Positions 8,358 through 15,567 of a stretch of 20,027 nt of DNA are shown here, one piece after another. Positions within the stretch are counted from its first letter, which is position 1. The number at the start of each line of letters is the position of its first letter. Below the pieces are notes generated by a model. That model made no database searches. It saw nothing but the letters and a program-made list of their open reading frames with translations, and had not been told where the DNA came from. This DNA is from UMGS1470 sp051889215 (GTDB lineage: Bacteria; Bacillota; Clostridia; Christensenellales; UBA1242). The translations under genes and the position numbers were made by a program. The DNA lies in the NCBI GenBank assembly GCA_051889215.1, contig JBJFDC010000013.1, positions 1-20,027 of the forward strand, written 5' to 3'.

Positions 8358-9020
8358 ATGAAAAAATTTTTTTTGTGCATAATGACTCTTTGTGCAATTA
8401 TTATTAGCATTACCCCACTCACATTTTCAAATGTTTGTGCCGAAAGTTTTGGCGTTGTCAAGGTCATAACAAATTATGCAGACGTGTTTGATTCAACAGA
8501 AATTGAGGCAAACAAAATTTTTGTTGCAAAACACAAAGACAAATTTGAACTCGCCGAGAGCGAAGAAATCACAGGAGAAAACGGACAAGGGTATTACAAA
8601 ATCATCATTGAAGGATATGAAAATGCATATATAAAAAGTCACCAGGTTCTGGTTGAGGGAGAAAAAAATGTGTCAAACCTCATATCTGCGAATGCCTATT
8701 TCAAGAAAAAAGTGACAAATGCTGATTTGTTCATAATAACAAATTCAAAATATGAAAAATTTTGCAACATAACAACAAATTCCTCAATTCCAATTCGTAT
8801 TGCTGATGGTTATGACAGAAACAAACAATACACTCAAATCCAGATTCTCATTGATGACGAAATTGTCAATGTTTATGTGGAAACAAACAAAATTCAACCA
8901 TATGGCATTCCCGTTTGGCTCAAGGTGGTTTTGTATATTTTGGGGTCGCTTGCAGTTGGAGTGATAATCACTTGGATAACAATTCACCTAAAGCGCGCAA
9001 AAAAACATTTGGAAAACTAA
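8358..9020 (+). CDS. Secreted/membrane protein with SH3-like domains
   Basis: A 220-aa protein. The N-terminal MKKFFLCIMTLCAII starts a signal peptide ending near VCAES (about residue 29). Two weak SH3-like beta segments follow: about 30-95 (GYYKIIIEGYENAYIKS) and about 105-180 (YTQIQILIDDEIVNVYVE). A membrane helix (about 190-212) is followed by a short Lys/Arg tail. This layout matches the 286-aa protein at 6626, so the two may be distant relatives or share a function at the wall-membrane interface. The ATG is fixed by the signal peptide; the codon at 8340 (TTG) would add six unlikely residues upstream of the -10 box. No Shine-Dalgarno is present. The 708-aa gene follows after 62 bp with its own promoter. 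Function unknown. Confidence 0.7.
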   Translation: MKKFFLCIMTLCAIIISITPLTFSNVCAESFGVVKVITNYADVFDSTEIEANKIFVAKHKDKFELAESEEITGENGQGYYKIIIEGYENAYIKSHQVLVEGEKNVSNLISANAYFKKKVTNADLFIITNSKYEKFCNITTNSSIPIRIADGYDRNKQYTQIQILIDDEIVNVYVETNKIQPYGIPVWLKVVLYILGSLAVGVIITWITIHLKRAKKHLEN

Positions 9021-9028
9021 AGCGCGTA

Positions 9029-9057
9029 TTGACTTTTGCTTAAAATAATTATATTAT
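9029..9057 (+). promoter_or_regulatory. Promoter of the 708-aa gene
   Basis: TTGACT (9029-9034), a 17-nt spacer and TATTAT (9052-9057). A strong GAGGAGG ribosome site lies ahead of the ATG at 9083. Confidence 0.75.
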
Positions 9058-9082
9058 TATTACAACAAAGAGGAGGATAAAA

Positions 9083-11209
9083 ATGACAAATCCAAGTTTT
9101 GATATGGACGTAAAATTCAAAGATGGAATAATCGCCCAACAAAATTATGCATTTTCAGATGAGAAAGACAAGATTGTTATTGGCGGCTTCAAAATTGAAA
9201 AAGACGACAGCAACAAGTGGTCTCTCAATTTTTCCTTGGACGACGACAATCTCAAAGAAGTAAGCAAAGCAATCGCGCGCCCTCATGAAATTCACATGGA
9301 AACGCGTCAAGTCAAAATCCCACTCAACAAAGTTGTTATTGCCGAAAATGGAAACATTGAATTTGAACTTGAAAGCACAAAAGATCGCGCCACTGGCAAA
9401 ACTCGCAAATTCACAATCACGCCAAACAGCGTGAAGACGTCAAGCACTGAAATTGCCGTCACACCAGCAGGCAAAGTGATGGACGTCACCCTCCCAAAAA
9501 ACTTTCCAGAGCTCTTTTTGGGCAACGAGTCAACTTCTTCAATCTCCTCCACTCTTCCGGCAGAATTTTTTGACACAATAATAAACAACAAAGAGTTTTT
9601 TTCGGGCATAAAAGTCCAAGAAATAAAAAACTCAATAAATACAAAAAGCATAAATCTTTTAAAGGTTGATGACAAGGTCTATACGCAAGTGAACTCAAAA
9701 ATGATGAAAGCCGAAAGTGTTTTTCACATTCACCAATCAGAAGACAACGAAAGAATTGGTTTCGTCTTTAAAAAAGGTGCAGAAAAAATCGCAAGAACAT
9801 TGGATAATGTTGATAAATATGATCAGTCATTAGCAATGTTGTTTATGGGAATTTCACCAACAGACTGGTTCGATAAATCCAAACATTTCTATGACGACAC
9901 AACTCTCGCAACTCAAAAACTCACCGCAAAAGAGTTTGAGACAACCCCAAAAAGCAAAGCAAAAAATTTGACCTCTGATGGGATTGAACCAGAACTTGAA
10001 CCCGACTCAACCCAAGAGATGAACGCAGTGGCAAATGAACCGGACGAAACATCAGAGCAAGATAATAACCCAACCCCACCTTCACCAACCGAAGAAGAAA
10101 CAGACGCTTCTGACTCTGATTCCGAACAATCCCCAGAAAACGAGCAAACTGACGCAGCGCCAAAACAACCTGACGCAGCACCAGACACAGAAGCAAAACA
10201 GGCAAAACCCGAGGCAGAGCCAACTTCAGAACAAAAGTCCGAACCAAACAAACCCAAATCATCAGACAAAAAAGAAAGCAAAAATGAAAAATATCAATTT
10301 TCAACCGCTCCCCTTTTCTATGGACTCGGAATTCTTTTGCTCGTTTTGTCAATAATCACAGGCATGGTTGGTCTTTTGGCATTCGGCGCACTACTTATTG
10401 CGACACCAAAACTAACCGAAGGAATTGTAAATGATGCAAGAAAGAGCAAATCGGCTGAAAAGTCCAGTCCAAATTCAAAAGAAAAACTCAACACAAAAGA
10501 ACTGACAAAGGCAAAAATAAAACAAAAATATCACAATCTGAAACGCGCCTTTTCAAGCATGAAAAAATGCGAAAAAGATTTTGAAATGAACGACGACTGG
10601 AACAAGGCAACAGAAAAACTTTTTAACCAAAAAACAAAAAGACTCACAAAAGAAGCAACACAAGCAATAAAACAATTTGACACCCGTCAAATCAAAAAAG
10701 ACAAGATAAACAAGCATGCGGAAAAAATTGCAGAAACAGAAGAATATCTCAAAACCTTAACGACAAAAATCAACAGTCGCAAATCGTCATTTGATGACGA
10801 AACAAAACAAGAGCTCCTTGAACAAATCGAGCACACACAAACATATGTTGACGAAGCTCAAAAATTGAATGACAACATACAAAATCAACACAATGTCATG
10901 AGATCAATCAAAACTCAATCAGCATTCAATGTTATAACTCCAAAAAAATTGTCAGCCGGACTTGATATGATGGGCATAAATCCCCTCGAACTTTGTGAAG
11001 GCGACACATCATTTGCTGAAGACAAAAACAAAATTGAATTAATAAATAATTCAATAAAATCAAATTATGACAAATATGTTGACGACATTTCTCAATATCT
11101 TTCTGAAGACGGCCTGCTTGACAATCAAATCAAACAAATTCATTCCATTCTCGACAAACACGGAGTTTCAGAAAAGAAAATTGACTACTCGCTAAATTCG
11201 GTTTTATAA
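9083..11209 (+). CDS. Large protein of unknown function with acidic linker, membrane hairpin and helical tail
   Basis: A 708-aa protein of no family I recognise, without a signal peptide. Residues 1 to about 285 form a globular, beta-rich region (for example KIVIGGFKIEKDD, then KFTITPNSVKTSS). Residues about 287-402 are a low-complexity linker rich in Pro, Glu, Asp, Thr and Lys. Residues about 405-445 are strongly hydrophobic, enough for two membrane passes joined by a short turn (LGILLLVLSIITGMVGLL), so both ends would lie in the cytoplasm. Residues about 455-660 are Lys/Glu-rich and predicted coiled coil. The start has GAGGAGG and a good promoter, and a strong terminator follows, so it is a single-gene unit. 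It may anchor or scaffold something at the inner membrane; that is inference. Confidence 0.75.
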   Translation: MTNPSFDMDVKFKDGIIAQQNYAFSDEKDKIVIGGFKIEKDDSNKWSLNFSLDDDNLKEVSKAIARPHEIHMETRQVKIPLNKVVIAENGNIEFELESTKDRATGKTRKFTITPNSVKTSSTEIAVTPAGKVMDVTLPKNFPELFLGNESTSSISSTLPAEFFDTIINNKEFFSGIKVQEIKNSINTKSINLLKVDDKVYTQVNSKMMKAESVFHIHQSEDNERIGFVFKKGAEKIARTLDNVDKYDQSLAMLFMGISPTDWFDKSKHFYDDTTLATQKLTAKEFETTPKSKAKNLTSDGIEPELEPDSTQEMNAVANEPDETSEQDNNPTPPSPTEEETDASDSDSEQSPENEQTDAAPKQPDAAPDTEAKQAKPEAEPTSEQKSEPNKPKSSDKKESKNEKYQFSTAPLFYGLGILLLVLSIITGMVGLLAFGALLIATPKLTEGIVNDARKSKSAEKSSPNSKEKLNTKELTKAKIKQKYHNLKRAFSSMKKCEKDFEMNDDWNKATEKLFNQKTKRLTKEATQAIKQFDTRQIKKDKINKHAEKIAETEEYLKTLTTKINSRKSSFDDETKQELLEQIEHTQTYVDEAQKLNDNIQNQHNVMRSIKTQSAFNVITPKKLSAGLDMMGINPLELCEGDTSFAEDKNKIELINNSIKSNYDKYVDDISQYLSEDGLLDNQIKQIHSILDKHGVSEKKIDYSLNSVL

Positions 11210-11212
11210 ACA

Positions 11213-11239
11213 AAAACCATCACATTTTGTGGTGGTTTT
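11213..11239 (+). terminator. Terminator of the 708-aa gene
   Basis: AAAACCATCAC (11213-11223) pairs with GTGGTGGTTTT (11229-11239) around ATTTT, with one G-U pair, and runs into a T-tract four bases after the stop codon. Confidence 0.85.
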
Positions 11240-11272
11240 TTATGTTTGAACAACTTTTATATCACATTTTTA

Positions 11273-11301
11273 TTGACAAGAATAGGTTTGATGCGTATAA
11301 T
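11273..11301 (+). promoter_or_regulatory. Promoter of tRNA-Arg
   Basis: Perfect consensus TTGACA (11273-11278), 17-nt spacer, TATAAT (11296-11301), ending 20 bases before the tRNA. Confidence 0.9.
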
Positions 11302-11321
11302 TGTTTTTGTTCAAAAAATAT

Positions 11322-11398
11322 GCGCTTGTAGCTCAACTGGATAGAGCGTTGGTCTACGGAACCAAAGGTTGGGGATTCGAACTCCTCCAGGCGCACCA
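11322..11398 (+). tRNA. tRNA-Arg(ACG)
   Basis: A complete 77-nt cloverleaf including encoded CCA. Acceptor GCGCTTG pairs with CAGGCGC (one G-U), the D stem is GCTC/GAGC, the anticodon stem TTGGT/ACCAA holds loop CTACGGA with anticodon ACG, and the T-arm is GGGGA-TTCGAAC-TCCTC. The A at position 34 would be read as inosine and decode CGN codons. Its 3' tail from the T-arm onward is repeated twice downstream. Confidence 0.96.
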
Positions 11399-11403
11399 AA
11401 AAT

Positions 11404-11426
11404 ATCTCTATTGCAAAAATAGAGAT
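11404..11426 (+). terminator. Terminator hairpin directly after tRNA-Arg
   Basis: ATCTCTAT and ATAGAGAT form a perfect 8-bp stem around TGCAAAA. The sequence is cut by the N gap just where the T-tract would start; the identical hairpins at 11529-11551 and 11773-11795 are each followed by TTTATTTTTTTATT. Confidence 0.75.
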
Positions 11427-11428
11427 TT

Positions 11429-11528
11429 NNNNNNNNNNNNNNNNNNNNNNNNNNNNNNNNNNNNNNNNNNNNNNNNNNNNNNNNNNNNNNNNNNNNNNNN
11501 NNNNNNNNNNNNNNNNNNNNNNNNNNNN
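11429..11528. other. Scaffold gap of 100 Ns inside the repeat
   Basis: Exactly 100 Ns, the usual placeholder for a gap of unknown length. Both flanks carry the same 25-nt hairpin sequence (11404-11428 and 11529-11553), so the contig ends overlap or the gap hides further repeat units or an inserted element. Confidence 0.95.
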
Positions 11529-11667
11529 ATCTCTATTGCAAAAATAGAGATTTATTTTTTTATTAGACATTCCAACAATTTTGAGTTGCATGGAAGAGTG
11601 AAAATCCTGCAACCTTCTCGCGTAAGCGGGTGCTCAATGATTCGAACTCCTCCAGGCGCACCAAAAG

Positions 11668-11690
11668 CCCGGGCGAAAGCTCGGGATTTT
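11668..11690 (+). terminator. GC-rich terminator in the second cassette
   Basis: CCCGGGC pairs with GCTCGGG around a GAAA tetraloop and is followed by ATTTTTAG. It replaces the ATCTCTAT hairpin found in the other cassettes. Confidence 0.65.
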
Positions 11691-11903
11691 TAGTCTGGAG
11701 AATGAGAATCCTGCAACCTTCTCGCGTAAGCGGGTGCTCAAAGATTCGAACTCCTCCAGGCGCACCAAAAATATCTCTATTGCAAAAATAGAGATTTATT
11801 TTTTTATTAGACATTCCAACAATTTTGTGTTGCATAGGAGAGTGAGAATCCTGCAACCTTCTCGCACAAGGCGAAAGTGTTGGAATATGTCGCACGTTCA
11901 GTA

Positions 11904-11937
11904 AAAAAGACCAGTCAAAAATTATGCTGGTCTTTTT
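11904..11937. terminator. Bidirectional terminator between the tRNA-Arg repeats and smpB
   Basis: AAAAAGACCAG (11904-11914) and CTGGTCTTTTT (11927-11937) form an 11-bp stem with T-runs on both strands. It ends 10 bases after the smpB stop and also closes transcription from the tRNA side. Confidence 0.85.
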
Positions 11938-11947
11938 ATTTGTTGTT

Positions 11948-12406
11948 TTAATGTTTGTTTTTCTCGAAGTTTCTTGCGGCAATTTCAATGTCTTTTTTGA
12001 TGCTTTTGTCTTTGAGGGTGTCACGCTTGTCATAGAGTTTTTTGCCCTTTGCAAGTGCAATTTCGACCTTGACAAGTCCATTTTCAAAATACATTTTGGT
12101 CGGAACGCATGAATAACCTTTTTCACGCATGCGTTGAGTGAGTTTTGTGATTTCAGAACGATTGAGAAGCAATTTTCTTGAGCGTCTTGCATCTGGTGTG
12201 AAACTCGAAGATTTCTCATATGGTTTGATATAACAATTTTTGAGAAACACTTCCCCATCTTTTATGAAAACAAAAGAATCATCAAGACTCGCATGTCCAG
12301 ACCTCAAAGATTTCACCTCGCTCCCCTCAAGCATAATTCCCGCTTGAACAAAATCTGAAAGGAAATAATTAAATCCCGCTTTTTTGTTGTTTGCAATTAG
12401 TTTCAT
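11948..12406 (-). CDS. smpB: SsrA-binding protein SmpB
   Basis: SmpB (152 aa) binds the tRNA-like part of tmRNA and delivers it to stalled ribosomes for trans-translation. The family pattern is clear: MKLIANNKKAGFNYFL at the start, GIMLEGSEVKSLRSG (residues 23-37), the segment CYIKPYEKSSSF, and the C-terminal KGKKLYDKRDTLKDKSI tail that enters the decoding site. Length is normal. Family alignment fixes the ATG at 12406. The closest purine run, AAGG, is only one base from it, and an extended -10 box ends six bases upstream, so the mRNA is probably leaderless. It follows rnr, separated by that gene's terminator, in the order known from Bacillus (secG-rnr-smpB-ssrA), but no ssrA is found downstream. 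Confidence 0.97.
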   Translation of the reverse strand: MKLIANNKKAGFNYFLSDFVQAGIMLEGSEVKSLRSGHASLDDSFVFIKDGEVFLKNCYIKPYEKSSSFTPDARRSRKLLLNRSEITKLTQRMREKGYSCVPTKMYFENGLVKVEIALAKGKKLYDKRDTLKDKSIKKDIEIAARNFEKNKH

Positions 12407-12412
12407 GCCTTC

Positions 12413-12441
12413 AATTTAGCATAGTTTTTGCAATTCGTCAA
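12413..12441 (-). promoter_or_regulatory. Promoter of smpB, placed for a leaderless mRNA
   Basis: On the minus strand TTGACG (12441-12436), a 17-nt spacer ending in TGC (extended -10) and TAAATT (12418-12413). GAAGGC then ATG follow, so transcription should begin at or next to the start codon. Confidence 0.6.
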
Positions 12442-12444
12442 TAA

Positions 12445-12477
12445 AAAAAGTATGCAACGGCTTGTTGCATACTTTTT
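12445..12477 (-). terminator. Terminator of rnr
   Basis: AAAAAGTATGCAAC (12445-12458) and GTTGCATACTTTTT (12464-12477) form a perfect 14-bp stem with a 5-nt loop and T-tract, 14 bases after the rnr stop. The smpB -35 box starts just beyond it. Confidence 0.92.
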
Positions 12478-12491
12478 GTTGAAATCTTTGT

Positions 12492-14843
12492 CTAGTGAAT
12501 CAAATCGTTGAGTTTATGCATTTGTTTGTTCTTTTTGCTTGATGCTTTTTGATTCATGTTTTTTGGCTTGAAATGTGCATCAAATTGTGGAATTTTCTCG
12601 TCAACCTTTTCTTTCGGACAAACCTCAATGCCTTTTAGTTTTTTGTTGTTTTGTCTGAAATTTGCATAATTGTCTTTGTTCAGATGTTGCACATATGAGA
12701 AGTCAATTTCGCGCTTAAACATATCGACTGAATGCACTTTGACTTTAAGCCGGTCACCAATGCCAAATTTGGTTGAACCGCCGACAAGCAAACGCCTTTC
12801 GTCATTATAAATAAAACGTTTGTCAGTCATATATTCAATGCGAATAAGTCCTTCAACAGCGGTGTTTGGAATGCGAACATAAACGCCATATTCCTTGACA
12901 TCAGAGACGACAACCTCAAACTCTTTGTCAATTTTGTCGCGCATAAATTCACAACACCAAAGGTCATCAACTTCGCGCTCCACTTTTGCAGCGTTTTGCT
13001 CGGTGAGACTTGATTGCATTGCCGAATCATAAACAAAACTCTTGAGTCGGTCAATATCCTGTTCGCCAATTTTGTGATGCAAATAATCTTTTATAATTCT
13101 ATGAATTGTTAGATCTGGATAACGTCTGATTGGCGACGTGAAATGTGAATAATATTTGAGCGCCAAGCCAAAGTGTCCCATGCATTGTGGACTATATATT
13201 GCTTTTGGCATTGCACGAAGAATCATTGAATTAATCGCCTGATTGACCACTGGGTCGTCAGAAGAGTTCAAAACTTGCTCAAGGAATTTTCCATCAATGC
13301 AATTTGGAACATCAAAATTCTTTGAACAGCAGTTTTTAATGACTTTGAGAGCGTCTTGAACTTTTTTCTCATCTGGATGCTCGTGCACACGATAAACAAA
13401 TGGAATGTTAAGAAGTTTAAACTTTTTGGCAACTGTTCTGTTCGCCGCAATCATAAAGTTTTCAATAAGTTTATGCGCCTCGTTTTGACGACGTTCTTCA
13501 ACCGCACAAACATGATTGTTTTCGTCAAACACAAACTTTGGTTCTGGAAGGTCAAGGTCAAGACAACCTTCTTCTTTTGATTTTGCAGAAAGGATTTTTG
13601 AATATTTGCCCATCAAAAGCAATGTGTCTTTGATGTCGGAAAGTCGTTTTGTGTCCTCCTCAACACCTTGCAAAACATTATAAACCTCGTCATAGTTAAG
13701 ACGGTGGCAAGTGTTTATCACACTTTCGCAAACATATGTGTTGTCGCCCTCAACAATCTCACCTTTTGGGTCGATTTCCATCATGCAAGAAAGGGTCAAC
13801 TTGTCTGTGTGAGGATTGAGTGAACAGAGGTCGTTTGAAAGTGCTTCAGGAATCATTGGAATGACGGCACGAATCTTTGAGTGTTCAAGATTGTCTGGTG
13901 CTGGGAAATACACACTCGTTCCGCGAGCGAATGCCTCTTCATCAATCGGATTGCCACGGCGGACATATTCGCCGACGTCTGCAATATGAACGCCAAGTTG
14001 AACATTGCCATTGTCAAGGCGAGTCATTGAAATTGCGTCATCGAGGTCGCGTGCATCTTTTCCGTCAATCGTGAATGTTTGAAGTTTGCGGAAATCTTTT
14101 CTTCCTTTCAGTTGTTCCTCGGTTGGGGCTTTGAGTTTTTTGCAATATTCCAAAACCTCCGCTGGGAACTCTTCAATCAGATTATGTCCACGAACGATTG
14201 ACAAAACATATGCGTCAATCGAGTCTGCCGGCCCCAAATTTTCAATCACCTCACCAGTGAAATATGCCCCAGAAAAAAGTGGCTGATTGAGAAGTTTAAC
14301 AACAATTTTGTCGCCCGGATTTGCCGAGATTTTTGACACTCCGCTTTCCAAAATGATTTTTGCCGAAAACCTGTCATCATCTGGTTCAACAACAGCATAT
14401 CCATCGCCCAAATAGAAAGTCCCAACAATTTGCTTGTTTCCACGTTCAACAATTTGTTCAACTTCGGCTTCGGACCTTTTTGTTTTTGAGCTATCTCCAA
14501 TGGGTCTGATGACAACCCTGTCACGGTTGACCGCCCCATTAAGATTTTCGCGCGCAATGAAATAATCAGGAACATTTTCCCCAATAATCTTGCAAAAAGC
14601 ATAACCGTTTCTGTTGCCAATAATAATGCCCTCTTTGGGCTCAGTCACAAACTTTGTTCTTGCCGTCATTTTGTTTTGCAGGTCAACTTTTATATCGCCT
14701 CTTGAAACCATATTTCGTATGACTCGTTTGATTTCATTTTTTGATTCTTTTGTTTTTCTTGAAATGAGATTAACAAATTCGTCATTTCTATAATATTCTT
14801 TTTTTTCGCTAAGTGTTTTTTGTATTACTTCTTCAATAGTCAT
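12492..14843 (-). CDS. rnr: Ribonuclease R
   Basis: RNase R (783 aa) is a 3'-5' exoribonuclease that degrades structured RNA and, with trans-translation, faulty mRNAs. Domains in order: an N-terminal winged-helix-like region (1 to about 60), two cold-shock domains (about 65-200), the catalytic RNB domain with TIDGKDARDLDDAIS (258-272) supplying the Mg-binding aspartates and HFTSPIRRYPDL near 590, then an S1 domain (about 638-718) and a basic Lys/Asn-rich tail. All hallmarks are present and length is typical. AAGGG precedes the ATG. The gene lies between secG, which ends in a weak terminator, and smpB, as in many Firmicutes; the neighbours fit a shared role in RNA and ribosome quality control. 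Confidence 0.97.
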   Translation of the reverse strand: MTIEEVIQKTLSEKKEYYRNDEFVNLISRKTKESKNEIKRVIRNMVSRGDIKVDLQNKMTARTKFVTEPKEGIIIGNRNGYAFCKIIGENVPDYFIARENLNGAVNRDRVVIRPIGDSSKTKRSEAEVEQIVERGNKQIVGTFYLGDGYAVVEPDDDRFSAKIILESGVSKISANPGDKIVVKLLNQPLFSGAYFTGEVIENLGPADSIDAYVLSIVRGHNLIEEFPAEVLEYCKKLKAPTEEQLKGRKDFRKLQTFTIDGKDARDLDDAISMTRLDNGNVQLGVHIADVGEYVRRGNPIDEEAFARGTSVYFPAPDNLEHSKIRAVIPMIPEALSNDLCSLNPHTDKLTLSCMMEIDPKGEIVEGDNTYVCESVINTCHRLNYDEVYNVLQGVEEDTKRLSDIKDTLLLMGKYSKILSAKSKEEGCLDLDLPEPKFVFDENNHVCAVEERRQNEAHKLIENFMIAANRTVAKKFKLLNIPFVYRVHEHPDEKKVQDALKVIKNCCSKNFDVPNCIDGKFLEQVLNSSDDPVVNQAINSMILRAMPKAIYSPQCMGHFGLALKYYSHFTSPIRRYPDLTIHRIIKDYLHHKIGEQDIDRLKSFVYDSAMQSSLTEQNAAKVEREVDDLWCCEFMRDKIDKEFEVVVSDVKEYGVYVRIPNTAVEGLIRIEYMTDKRFIYNDERRLLVGGSTKFGIGDRLKVKVHSVDMFKREIDFSYVQHLNKDNYANFRQNNKKLKGIEVCPKEKVDEKIPQFDAHFKPKNMNQKASSKKNKQMHKLNDLIH

Positions 14844-14872
14844 TTTTTTCCCTTTTAATCCCCAATTTTAAT

Positions 14873-14895
14873 AAAAAAGATGGCAAAAAACCATC
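14873..14895 (-). terminator. Short terminator between secG and rnr
   Basis: On the minus strand GATGG and CCATC form a 5-bp stem around TTTTTTG, followed by TTTTTTATT. The stem is short, so partial read-through into rnr is likely. Confidence 0.6.
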
Positions 14896-14899
14896 AATT

Positions 14900-15208
14900 C
14901 TAAACTGTTGGATTATAAATCAACATTGTCACAAAGAACATTATGATGCAAAAAGCAATAACAGATGCAGCCACGATTGTCCAAATTTTGAGTCTTCCAT
15001 CACGAGTCTTGCCTTTGTTGCTTGCATAATAACTCTCTTGTCCATTAATCGCTTCAATTCCATTCCCTTCAGAGTTTGATTGCATAAGAGTTGTCACAAT
15101 GAGTGAAATTGAACAAAGCGCAATGATTCCAAGCAAAATCCCCCTGATGATTGGGAATGATGTTGAAACCCATTGTGGAACCAAATTTTCAAGCAAAAAT
15201 GATGTCAT
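14900..15208 (-). CDS. secG: Preprotein translocase subunit SecG
   Basis: SecG (102 aa) is the small auxiliary subunit of the SecYEG channel. Two membrane helices are visible (about 20-42 and 73-97), joined by a cytoplasmic loop with TTLMQSNSEGNGIEAI, the position of the conserved LLQ-type motif and Gly-rich loop of the family. The N-terminal extension of about 18 residues is slightly longer than usual. AAAGGAGATAG precedes the ATG. It is 15 bp behind the 71-aa membrane protein gene, and the two share the promoter at 15501-15473. Position before rnr and smpB matches the conserved Firmicutes order, which supports the call. Confidence 0.88.
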   Translation of the reverse strand: MTSFLLENLVPQWVSTSFPIIRGILLGIIALCSISLIVTTLMQSNSEGNGIEAINGQESYYASNKGKTRDGRLKIWTIVAASVIAFCIIMFFVTMLIYNPTV

Positions 15209-15223
15209 TTCTATCTCCTTTTT

Positions 15224-15439
15224 TTATGCCACGCACAAGAATACTGTCACTGCCACTAATATTGCAAGTCCAATAATTGGAAGGAATGTAAGTTTGATTT
15301 TGTCTTTGTTATAAAACATTTTGACTGTATATCGAAATCCAAAACATATGCAAATCGTCAATATTCCAACAAGCAACCATCGAAATGTTGGCGGGATATC
15401 TCGAACCCAATTCAAAACGTCTTTAAAAAATTCTTTCAA
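15224..15439 (-). CDS. Small membrane protein encoded ahead of secG
   Basis: A 71-aa protein with two predicted membrane helices (about 19-37 and 50-70), a basic loop FYNKDKIK between them and a charged N-terminus (KEFFKDVLNWVRD). The start is a TTG with GGGAGAAGGAA directly upstream; no nearby ATG gives the same frame. It is the first gene after a strong promoter and is followed by secG 15 bp later, so both are probably co-transcribed and it may act at the membrane with the translocon. I do not recognise the family. Confidence 0.65.
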   Translation of the reverse strand: MKEFFKDVLNWVRDIPPTFRWLLVGILTICICFGFRYTVKMFYNKDKIKLTFLPIIGLAILVAVTVFLCVA

Positions 15440-15472
15440 TTCCTTCTCCCATCAGTGACCAAAATCATTATT

Positions 15473-15501
15473 AGTATATCTTAAGCATGATTTGTTGTCA
15501 A
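15473..15501 (-). promoter_or_regulatory. Promoter of the 71-aa gene and secG, with palindrome over the -35 box
   Basis: TTGACA (15501-15496), a 17-nt spacer and TATACT (15478-15473) on the minus strand. The -35 box is the centre of the 15-nt palindrome TTTGTTG-A-CAACAAA, which could be an operator. Confidence 0.8.
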
Positions 15502-15567
15502 CAAAAAACTAAAATATAGTATTTAACTACACCCAAAATGATTTCCAACATGGCATGGAACCAAAAT

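Larger units (their letters stand above)
11374..11890 (+). repeat. Tandem tRNA-Arg tail cassettes (three tails, four hairpins)
   Basis: A 28-nt segment running from the T-arm through CCA plus AAA of tRNA-Arg occurs at 11374-11401 (in the gene), 11639-11666 and 11743-11770. Each copy is followed by a terminator-like hairpin: ATCTCTAT type (11404, 11529, 11773) or CCCGGGC-GAAA-GCTCGGG (11668-11685) with a T-run. A conserved segment with TCCTGCAACCTTCTCGCGTA precedes copies 2 and 3. Before copy 3 the DNA from 11695 to 11759 is an imperfect palindrome (CTGGAG..CTCCAG, GAATC..GATTC, an inner CGC-GTAA-GCG hairpin). The last unit lacks a following tail and closes with ACATTCCAACA (11811-11821) against TGTTGGAATATGT (11878-11890), giving a three-way-junction-like fold. 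The duplicated tails cannot be tRNAs because D and anticodon arms are absent. Remnants of integration at the tRNA 3' end are one explanation. Confidence 0.85.

Noticed and set aside
8117..8467. 116-codon open frame on the minus strand in the 8.1-8.5 kb intergenic region
   Set aside because: It runs antisense through the start of the 220-aa gene and over two promoters and the SOS box, and shows no ribosome site or family resemblance.
11639..11770. Extra tRNA-Arg genes at the tail copies
   Set aside because: Only the T-arm and acceptor 3' strand are present; D-arm, anticodon arm and 5' acceptor strand are absent.
11563..12258. 231-codon minus-strand frame through smpB and the repeats
   Set aside because: It overlaps smpB in another frame and then translates tRNA tails and terminators; such products are typical artefacts of tRNA-derived DNA.
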